A DNA stretch of 7,836 nt from Nitriliruptoraceae bacterium (lineage in GTDB: Bacteria > Actinomycetota > Nitriliruptoria > Nitriliruptorales > Nitriliruptoraceae). Numbering within the stretch: position 1 is the first letter of the stretch; each line of letters starts with the position of its first letter. Below are positions 1 through 5,533 of the stretch, one piece after another. The notes beneath the pieces were generated by a model that saw only the letters and a program-made list of their open reading frames with translations, had not been told where the DNA came from and did no database searches. The stretch lies in assembly GCA_007117945.1 (NCBI GenBank), contig SKTN01000326.1:1-7836 (forward strand), written 5' to 3'. The translations under genes were made by a program, and so were the position numbers.

Positions 1-126
1 CTACCCCAGACCTCCTCGCTAGCCTGCTGCACCCGCGGCCGGCCAGGTCCCCTGCGCCGGTGCCGCGGATCGTCGACGGCCCGGTGCACCCCGCCGTCAC
101 CCCTGCCAGCACAGTCGAGGTCCCCC
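1..126. other. Leader upstream of proS, no supported gene
   Basis: No gene is supported here. A TAG at 20-22 could end an upstream plus-strand gene entering from the left edge, but only six codons of that frame are visible. The proS frame is open to the edge, yet its translation before 127 is Ser/Arg/Pro/Cys-rich and unlike the synthetase, so it is treated as non-coding. Short palindromes (CCGCGG, GTCGAC, GGTGCACC at 83-90) are expected at this GC content. I see no convincing promoter, and the region is too short and lacks the sequence signs for a T-box leader. Confidence 0.5.
117..121 (+). promoter_or_regulatory. Ribosome binding site of proS
   Basis: GAGGT lies 5 bases before the GTG at 127. 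It supports that start over the in-frame ATG at 160-162, which would remove the conserved N-terminal residues before the synthetase core. Confidence 0.6.
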
Positions 127-1587
127 GTGGGCAAGCAGAACGAGCTCGGCGTCACGCCGATGTCCGAGGACGTGTCCGCCTGGTACAACGAGCTGGTCTT
201 CAAGGCCGAGCTCGCCGACCGGGGCCCCGCCAAGGGCACGATGGTGATCCGGCCCTACGGCTACCGGATCTGGGAGCTGCTCCAGGCCCAGCTCGACCAA
301 CGCTTCAAGGACACCGGGCACGAGAACGCCTACTTCCCCCTGTTCATCCCCCAGTCCTACCTCCAGCGCGAGGCCGAGCACGTCGAGGGCTTCGCCCCGG
401 AACTGGCGGTGGTGACCCACGGTGGCGGTAAGGAGCTCGAGGAGCCCCTGGTGGTGCGGCCCACCTCGGAGACGGTGATCGGGGAGATGTACCACCGCTG
501 GATCTCCTCCTACCGCGACCTGCCCGTGCTGATCAACGCGTGGAACAACGTGGTGCGGTGGGAGCTGCGGCCACGCATCTTCCTGCGGACCACGGAGTTC
601 CTGTGGCAGGAGGGCCACACCGCCCACGCCGACGAGGCGGAGGCGATGGAGGAGACCCTGCGGATGTTCGACGTCTACGCGGAGTTCGCGGAGAACGTCG
701 CCGCCATCCCGATGGTCAAGGGGGAGAAGACCCCCGGTGAGCGCTTCGCCGGCGCCAAGCGCACCTTCACCATCGAGGGGCTGATGCGCGACGGCAAGGC
801 CCTGCAGTCGGGGACCTCCCACTACCTCGGTACCAACTTCGCCGAGGCCTTCGACATCACCTACCAGGACCGCGAGAACCAGCTCCGGCACGTCCACACC
901 ACCTCGTGGGGGATGTCCACCCGCATGATCGGCGCGGTGATCCTCGCGCACGGCGACGACCAGGGACTGGTGCTGCCGCCCCGGCTCGCCCCCGTCCAGG
1001 TCGCCATCGTGCCCATCGGCCGCGGGGAGCAGGCCGAGGCGGTGCGCGACAAGGCCGACGAGCTGCGCGAGAAGCTCACCGCCCAGGGCATCCGTGTCCA
1101 GGTCGACGACCGGGACACCTCGCCGGGTTTCCGTTTCAACGACCTCGAGCTCAAGGGGGTGCCCCTGCGCGTGGAGCTGGGTCCCCGCGACCTCGAGGCC
1201 GGCCAGGTGCTCGTCGCCCAGCGCGTCGGGGAGGTGGACGAGCGCGGACGTGCCGTCAAGGAGACGATCGGCGTCGACGCCTTCGTGGCCGGCGTGCAGG
1301 AGCGGCTCGACGCCTACCACGACCTGCTGGTGGCACGGGCCCGGGCCTACCGCGACGAGCACAGCGCCACCGCTGACGACCTCGCGACCTTCACCGAGCA
1401 GGTCAAGGTCGGGTTCAGCTACGCCCTGCACTGCGGGCAGCCCGGCTGCGAGGACGAGATCAAGGCGGCCACCGCCGCCACCCCCCGGTGCATCCCGAGC
1501 GACGGCGCGCCCGAGGAGGGCCCGTGCGTGCGGTGCGGCGAGCCCAGCACCTACGGCACCCGGGTCGCCTTCGCACGGGCGTACTGA
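127..1587 (+). CDS. proS: Prolyl-tRNA synthetase, archaeal/eukaryotic-like (type 3)
   Basis: This cytosolic class II aminoacyl-tRNA synthetase charges tRNA-Pro with proline using ATP. The 486-residue length fits the short type 3 family, not the roughly 570-residue bacterial type with an inserted editing domain. The proline-binding RPTSET is at 111-116. Motif 2 is around 144-160 (RWELRPRIFLRTTEF). Motif 3 is around 275-289, containing GDDQGLVLPPRLAP. An anticodon-binding domain follows (about 290-395). The C-terminal domain has four cysteines (C436, C441, C467, C470) typical of the zinc site in this type, and the protein ends in the tyrosine common in this type. The GTG start is supported by GAGGT 5 bases upstream. 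The next gene starts 6 bases after the stop, so the two are probably co-transcribed. The identification is secure. Confidence 0.97.
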   Translation: MGKQNELGVTPMSEDVSAWYNELVFKAELADRGPAKGTMVIRPYGYRIWELLQAQLDQRFKDTGHENAYFPLFIPQSYLQREAEHVEGFAPELAVVTHGGGKELEEPLVVRPTSETVIGEMYHRWISSYRDLPVLINAWNNVVRWELRPRIFLRTTEFLWQEGHTAHADEAEAMEETLRMFDVYAEFAENVAAIPMVKGEKTPGERFAGAKRTFTIEGLMRDGKALQSGTSHYLGTNFAEAFDITYQDRENQLRHVHTTSWGMSTRMIGAVILAHGDDQGLVLPPRLAPVQVAIVPIGRGEQAEAVRDKADELREKLTAQGIRVQVDDRDTSPGFRFNDLELKGVPLRVELGPRDLEAGQVLVAQRVGEVDERGRAVKETIGVDAFVAGVQERLDAYHDLLVARARAYRDEHSATADDLATFTEQVKVGFSYALHCGQPGCEDEIKAATAATPRCIPSDGAPEEGPCVRCGEPSTYGTRVAFARAY

Positions 1588-1593
1588 CCACCC

Positions 1594-2748
1594 GTGCGCT
1601 GGTCGGTGACGGGCGGCGCCCCGGCGCTGCGCCCGGCGGCCCGGCGTGCCGCCGACCGGGCCGTGGAGCTGGGTGCGGCTCCCCACCGACGTGACCACAT
1701 CGGGTTGGCGGTGCACGAGCTGCTCGCCAACGCCCTCGCCCACGGCCACCACGGCGATCCCACTTTGCCCATCGACATCGAGGTGGCGTGTGCGGCGGAT
1801 GGGTCCGTGACCATCCGCGTCACCGACCGTGGGCTCGCAGGTCCCTGGGCGGGTCCACCGCCGCCCGGTGCCCCCGCAGCGACCCTGGCAGCGCGAGGGC
1901 GCGGTTGGCAGCTGGTGCGCGATGCGGCGGTGCGCCACCGGATCCTGCGGGTGGGCCGGGCTACGGTCGTGGAGCTCACCGTGGCCGCGCCCTCGTGCTA
2001 CCACCCACCCCCAAAGGACACCCTCGTGCGCACCCTCGGCCTGCTCGGCGGCATGGCCTGGCCCTCCACGGTGGAGGCCTACCGGGCCATCAACGAGGGC
2101 GTCGCTGCGCGGCTGGGCGGTGCCCACTCGGCGCGGCTGGTGGTGTGGTCCGTGGACTTCGCCGAGGTGGAGGCGCTCCAGCGCGCGGACGACTGGGACG
2201 GCGCGGGACGGCTGCTGGCCGACGCCGCCCGGCGCCTGGAGACCGCGGGCGCCGAGGGCCTGCTGCTGTGTACCAACACCATGCACCGGGTCGCCGACGC
2301 GATCGAGGCCGCCACCTCGGTGCCCCTGCTACACATCGCCGATGCCACCGCGGCGGCGGTCACCGCTGCCGGCGTGCAGTGCGTCGGATTGCTCGGCACC
2401 CGCTTCACCATGGAGCAGGCCTTCTACCGCGACCGGCTCACCGCCCACGGCATCGAGGTGGTGGTGCCACCGGCTGCGGAGCGGGAACGGGTCCACCGGA
2501 TCATCTACGAGGAGCTGATCCACGGCCGCACGGAACCTGCCAGCCGCCAGCGCTACCTCGCGGTCATCGACGGACTGTCGGAGGCGGGCTGCCAGGGCGT
2601 GATCGCCGGGTGCACGGAGATCGAGCTGCTGGTGGGCCCCGAGGATGTGGACCTCGCTTGGTTCCCCACCACCGCCCTGCACGCCCAGCGCGCCGTGGAC
2701 TGGCTGCTCGAGGACGTGCGGGCGCGCTCGGTACCGTCACCTTGGTGA
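1594..2748 (+). CDS. HATPase (anti-sigma type) – Asp/Glu racemase family fusion, or two genes in one frame
   Basis: One 384-residue open frame holds two unrelated domains. Residues about 12-130 look like an RsbW/SpoIIAB-type HATPase: N box HELLANALAHG (E42, N46), ATP-lid motif VTDRG (D78, G80) and GRGWQLVRD at 102-110. Such proteins are usually free-standing serine kinases or anti-sigma factors. Residues 145-384 form a complete aspartate/glutamate racemase-family domain. It begins VRTLGLLGGMAWPST and has two catalytic cysteines, C226 in LLCTNTMH and C340 in GCTEIE. The CTNTMH form resembles the YgeA-like broad-specificity group, so the amino-acid substrate cannot be fixed. The linker (131-144) is Pro-rich. 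An internal AAAGGA plus GTG at 2026 could give a free 240-residue racemase of normal family length. The first start, GTG at 1594, has no clear ribosome site and probably depends on coupling to proS 6 bases away. The last bases overlap a possible GTG of the next gene. Domain calls are secure; whether one or two proteins are made is open. Confidence 0.85.
   Translation: MRWSVTGGAPALRPAARRAADRAVELGAAPHRRDHIGLAVHELLANALAHGHHGDPTLPIDIEVACAADGSVTIRVTDRGLAGPWAGPPPPGAPAATLAARGRGWQLVRDAAVRHRILRVGRATVVELTVAAPSCYHPPPKDTLVRTLGLLGGMAWPSTVEAYRAINEGVAARLGGAHSARLVVWSVDFAEVEALQRADDWDGAGRLLADAARRLETAGAEGLLLCTNTMHRVADAIEAATSVPLLHIADATAAAVTAAGVQCVGLLGTRFTMEQAFYRDRLTAHGIEVVVPPAAERERVHRIIYEELIHGRTEPASRQRYLAVIDGLSEAGCQGVIAGCTEIELLVGPEDVDLAWFPTTALHAQRAVDWLLEDVRARSVPSPW
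2013..2028 (+). promoter_or_regulatory. Internal ribosome binding site and GTG start of the racemase domain
   Basis: AAAGGA at 2013-2018 is followed after 7 bases by an in-frame GTG at 2026-2028. Starting there gives MRTLGLLGGMAWPST, which matches the usual N terminus of aspartate/glutamate racemases. This is a better initiation site than the one at 1594. It suggests that a separate 240-residue racemase is made, alone or alongside the fused product. Confidence 0.55.
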
Positions 2749-2762
2749 GCGGACCCGATCCC

Positions 2763-2777
2763 GAGGGGGACCACGTG
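2763..2777 (+). promoter_or_regulatory. Ribosome binding site and GTG start of the phosphomutase
   Basis: GAGGGGGA at 2763-2770 precedes the GTG at 2775 by 4 bases, and the protein then reaches its first strand and LVRHA motif after about ten residues, as usual for the family. The competing GTG at 2745 overlaps the previous stop as GTGA but has no purine-rich site before it. Confidence 0.6.
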
Positions 2778-3419
2778 GCCAGCGACGACGGCACGACCCT
2801 GGTGCTGGTGCGCCACGCCACGACCGCGGCCACGGGCAAACGCCTCGGTGGGTGGACCCCCGGCGTCCACCTCGACGAGGCCGGCATCGCCCAGGCGGAG
2901 GCCACCGCTCAGCGCCTGGCCGGGGCCGACATCGCCGCGGTGTACAGCTCACCCCTGGAGCGCACCCAGGACACCGCGCGGCTCGTGGCCCGGCCCCACG
3001 GCCTGCGCGTGCGGACCCGCCGGGGCCTCGGGGAGGTGGACTACGGCGAGTGGACCGACCGGTCCCTGGCCCAGCTGCGGCGTCGCAAGCTCTGGCAGGT
3101 GGTCCAGGCGACCCCCTCACGCGTCGCCTTCCCGGGTGGAGAGACGATCCGCGGCGCCCAGGCCCGCGCCGTGGACGCCACGGAGGAGCTCGCAGCCGCC
3201 CACGCCGGCGACCAGGTGATCTGCGTCAGCCACGCGGACGTGATCAAGGCGGTGGTCGCCCACCACCTCGGCATGCCCCTGGACACCTTCCAGCGCCTGG
3301 TGATCTCCCCGGCGTCGATCACCGTCCTGCACCTGCCGGCGCAGGGCCACCCGCTGCTGCTGACCTGCAACGACACCGGCACCGCCGGACCACCCCTCGA
3401 GGCGAAGGCCAGCTCGTGA
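2775..3419 (+). CDS. Histidine phosphatase, MSMEG_4193-type probable phosphomutase
   Basis: A 214-residue histidine-phosphatase (phosphoglycerate mutase-like) protein. Visible active-site residues are R13-H14 in LVRHATT (H14 would take the phosphate), R63 in SSPLERTQDTA, E87 in GLGEVDYGEW (likely proton donor) and H153 in VSHADVIKAV. Further segments that fit the actinobacterial MSMEG_4193 family are PGVHLDEAG, LWQVVQATPS, FPGGET and the DxFQRLVISPASI stretch near 170-182. From memory, TIGRFAMs named this family a probable phosphomutase because it is the first member of a conserved actinobacterial trio; mycobacterial homologues (Rv2135c region) have been studied as phosphatases. The substrate is unknown. 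It is the first of three coupled genes; its TGA overlaps the GTG of the DUF3090 gene. An alternative start at 2745 would add ten residues. Confidence 0.9.
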   Translation: MASDDGTTLVLVRHATTAATGKRLGGWTPGVHLDEAGIAQAEATAQRLAGADIAAVYSSPLERTQDTARLVARPHGLRVRTRRGLGEVDYGEWTDRSLAQLRRRKLWQVVQATPSRVAFPGGETIRGAQARAVDATEELAAAHAGDQVICVSHADVIKAVVAHHLGMPLDTFQRLVISPASITVLHLPAQGHPLLLTCNDTGTAGPPLEAKASS

Positions 3420-3928
3420 GCGACGTCGAGATGCACGCGCCCCACCACGTCACCGTGGGGTTCACCGGGGTACCCGGCGAGCGCACCTTCTTCGTCCAGG
3501 CCGAGGAGGACGACGACCGGGTCGAGTTCGTCCTCGAGAAGGGGCAGGCGCTCGGTATCGGTGAACTGCTCACCCAGCTGCTCGCCCGGGTCGAGGACGC
3601 ACCGGCCAGCGACTGGGACCGCCAGGCCATGGGGCTGCGCGTCCCCCTCGAGCCCCGGTGGCGGGTGGGGGAGCTGTCGCTGGGCTACGACAGCGATCAG
3701 GACCGCTTCCTGATCGAGCTCGCCGAGCTGCAGGTCGAGGACGCGGACCTCCCGCCGGCGCAGGCCAGGATCTGGCTGGACCGCGACCAGGCCCGACGCC
3801 TGGCCGCCCACGCGGTGGAGGTGGTGGAGCAGGGACGCCCCACCTGCGAGCTGTGCGGGCGGCCCACCGAGCTCGACGGCACCCACGTGTGTCCGGCGAC
3901 CAACGGGCACGGGTCCCTGACCCGGTGA
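3416..3928 (+). CDS. DUF3090 family protein (second member of the trio)
   Basis: A 170-residue conserved protein of unknown function, recognised as DUF3090 (TIGR03847-like). Visible family features are GERTFFVQAE near 21-30, an EKGQ...IGELLTQLL helix at 41-56, PLEPRWRVGELSLGYD near 78-92, and the DRFLIELAE strand at 96-104. A C-terminal metal-site-like motif follows: CELC at 144-147, then HVCP with C159 and the closing NGH. The motif shows three cysteines plus nearby histidines, so zinc binding is likely but unproven. There is no signal peptide or membrane segment. GTG at 3416 overlaps the phosphomutase stop as GTGA and has AAGG 7 bases upstream; a later in-frame ATG at 3431 is possible but less likely. 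Its own stop overlaps the next gene's GTG. The position between a phosphomutase and a kinase-like gene suggests an accessory role in the same pathway. Confidence 0.9.
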   Translation: MSDVEMHAPHHVTVGFTGVPGERTFFVQAEEDDDRVEFVLEKGQALGIGELLTQLLARVEDAPASDWDRQAMGLRVPLEPRWRVGELSLGYDSDQDRFLIELAELQVEDADLPPAQARIWLDRDQARRLAAHAVEVVEQGRPTCELCGRPTELDGTHVCPATNGHGSLTR

Positions 3929-4728
3929 GCGCCCCCGCCGGGAGCACGGACCAGGCCGGGCGGTTGCGCAGCGCGCCCCTGGAGGTGGTGGGTCGTTTCG
4001 CCGACGCCTCCAACGCCACCCTGCTCGCGCGGCTGACCGACCGTGACACCCGGTCGCTCGAGGACCTGGCCGCCGGCCTCGGGCGTAGTCCCGGGCTCGA
4101 CGACCTCGACGTGGGCGACCTGGTGGTCTACAAGCCCGAGCGGGGTGAGCGGCCCCTGTGGGACTTCCCCGCCGGCACGCTCCACCGGCGCGAGGTCGCG
4201 GCCTACGAGGTGTCGTGTGCGCTGGGCTGGGAGCAGGTGCCCACCACGGTGCTGCGGACCGACGGCCCCTTCGGGCGCGGCTCGGTGCAGGCCTTCGTCG
4301 CCCACGACCCCGAGCAGCACTACTTCACCCTGCTGGAGGGCGGTGACACCGAGGTGGTGGCACAGCTCGCGCGGATGATCGTGTTCGACGACCTGCTGCA
4401 GAACGCCGACCGCAAGGCCGGCCACGTCCTGCTGGAGGCGGTGACGCCACCGCGGGTATGGCTGGTGGACCACGGGGTGTGCTTCCACACCGAGGTCAAG
4501 CTGCGGACCGTGGCGTGGGAGCGGGCCGGTGCGCCGGTCCCGCCGGCGCTGCTCGCCGACGTGGACGGCCTGCGTGAGGCCCTGGCCGGTGACCTCGCCG
4601 CCCGGTTGGCGCTGCTGCTGGCCGAGGAGGAGGTGGCAGCGCTGACGCAGCGGTGCGTCCAGGTGCTGGAACGGGGCAGCTTCCCCCACCCGGAGGTCCC
4701 ACACCCCTACCCGTGGCCCCTGCTGTGA
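3925..4728 (+). CDS. SCO1664-family PI3K/PI4K-like putative kinase (third member of the trio)
   Basis: A 267-residue protein of the SCO1664 family (TIGR03843-like), which shows distant similarity to phosphatidylinositol 3-/4-kinases. The N-terminal lobe has VVYKPERGERPLWDFPAGTL (67-86), where K70 is the likely ATP-contacting lysine, then REVAAYE (89-95; E90 a candidate partner) and GWEQVPTTVLRTDGPFGRGS. The C-terminal lobe has DDLLQNADRKAGHVLL at 155-170, probably the catalytic loop, and LVDHGVCF at 180-187, where D182 stands where kinases have the DFG aspartate. KLRTVAWERAG follows, a signature of the family. These are the residues expected for phosphotransfer, but the substrate is unknown and a lipid substrate should not be assumed. 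The GTG start overlaps the DUF3090 stop as GTGA. Residues about 40-64 look like an insertion relative to the family as I remember it. Confidence 0.88.
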   Translation: MSAPAGSTDQAGRLRSAPLEVVGRFADASNATLLARLTDRDTRSLEDLAAGLGRSPGLDDLDVGDLVVYKPERGERPLWDFPAGTLHRREVAAYEVSCALGWEQVPTTVLRTDGPFGRGSVQAFVAHDPEQHYFTLLEGGDTEVVAQLARMIVFDDLLQNADRKAGHVLLEAVTPPRVWLVDHGVCFHTEVKLRTVAWERAGAPVPPALLADVDGLREALAGDLAARLALLLAEEEVAALTQRCVQVLERGSFPHPEVPHPYPWPLL

Positions 4729-4755
4729 GGCCCGTCGTGGTGCCAGGGGTGCGGT

Positions 4756-4769
4756 CGGTGCCGGCACCG
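4756..4769. repeat. Perfect 14-base palindrome in the gap before recO
   Basis: CGGTGCCGGCACCG is its own reverse complement. It sits in the 67-base gap between the kinase-like gene and recO, 26 bases before the recO ATG. It could be an operator half-site pair or a small hairpin, but no T-run follows, so it is not a standard terminator. Short GC palindromes arise easily at this composition. Confidence 0.4.
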
Positions 4770-4795
4770 GCAGCGCCCCCCGGTGGTGGTGGCTG

Positions 4796-5533
4796 ATGGC
4801 CAGCTACCGCGAGCAGGGCATCGTGCTGCGCACCTACAAGCTGGGCGAGACCGACCGGATCGTCCACCTGCTCACCCAGGGGCGCGGCAAGGTCCGGGCG
4901 GTGGCCCAGGGGGTCCGCCGTCCGGGGAGCCGGTTCGGCGGCAGGCTGGAGCCCTACAGCCACGTCGAGCTGCAGCTGTACGAGGGCCGCAACCTCGACC
5001 GGATCACCCAGGCCGACCTGCTCGCGCCCCACGCCGCCGTGCGCGCCGAGTACGCCACGTCGGCGGCCGCCGCGGTGATGGTCGAGGTGGTGGACCACGT
5101 GGCGCAGGAGGGGGAGCGGGACAACGGGCTGTTCCTGCTCCTGCGCGCCGGGTTGCAGGCCCTCGACGCCGGTCCCGACGATCCGGCGATCTTCGTGGAC
5201 GCCTTCCTGCTGCGGCTCGCGTCGGTGGTCGGCTTCCACGTGTTCACCGACGCCTGCGCCGTGTGCCGTACCCCCGGCGCCCACGTGTTCCTCAGCGTCA
5301 CGGCCGGCGGTGTGCTGTGCCCCGAGTGCGCCCCGACGGGCACCCGTGCCGTGGACCGGGCGGTGATCGAGGCCGTCGCACTGCTCACCAGCGGGGGGGA
5401 GTGGTCGGCCCTGCCCGTGCTGGCCCGTGAGCGTCCGGCGGCCCGGGCCCGGGCCGCCTCCTACGCCCGCGCCTTCGTGGAGCACCACCTCGACCGGCGT
5501 TTCCGTGCCTACGAGGCCGTACCCCGGCCGTGA
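4796..5533 (+). CDS. recO: DNA repair protein RecO
   Basis: RecO acts in the RecFOR pathway, helping to load RecA onto SSB-coated single-stranded DNA and annealing complementary strands. The 245-residue length is normal. The N-terminal OB-fold begins YREQGIVLRTYKLGETDRIV (4-23), followed by the GKVRAVAQGVRRPGSRFGGRL region (31-51, basic, DNA-binding) and LEPYSHVELQLYEGRNLDRI-type strands. The helical domain carries a four-cysteine zinc knuckle: C154 and C157 (CAVC) with C175 and C178 (CPEC). The ATG at 4796 is preceded by GGTGGTGG, a modest ribosome site. The 67-base gap may allow separate expression from the trio. The last 25 bases overlap the 3' end of the convergent dehydrogenase gene. Confidence 0.95.
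   Translation: MASYREQGIVLRTYKLGETDRIVHLLTQGRGKVRAVAQGVRRPGSRFGGRLEPYSHVELQLYEGRNLDRITQADLLAPHAAVRAEYATSAAAAVMVEVVDHVAQEGERDNGLFLLLRAGLQALDAGPDDPAIFVDAFLLRLASVVGFHVFTDACAVCRTPGAHVFLSVTAGGVLCPECAPTGTRAVDRAVIEAVALLTSGGEWSALPVLARERPAARARAASYARAFVEHHLDRRFRAYEAVPRP

Noticed and set aside
1..126. T-box or riboswitch leader for proS
   Set aside because: Too short and without the conserved T-box sequence or an antiterminator/terminator pair.
97..2286. Minus-strand frame of 729 codons antisense to proS and the fusion gene
   Set aside because: It mirrors codon structure of real genes in GC-rich DNA. The translation is His/Gly/Val/Leu-rich with no recognisable domain, and the plus strand carries secure genes.
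1788..2774. Long N-terminal extension of the phosphomutase frame through the racemase
   Set aside because: The extension reads Arg/Gly/Pro-rich sequence out of frame with the racemase; family length and the ribosome site support a start at 2775.
2645..3415. Long N-terminal extension of the DUF3090 frame through the phosphomutase
   Set aside because: It is an out-of-frame shadow of the phosphomutase; DUF3090 similarity begins just after 3416.
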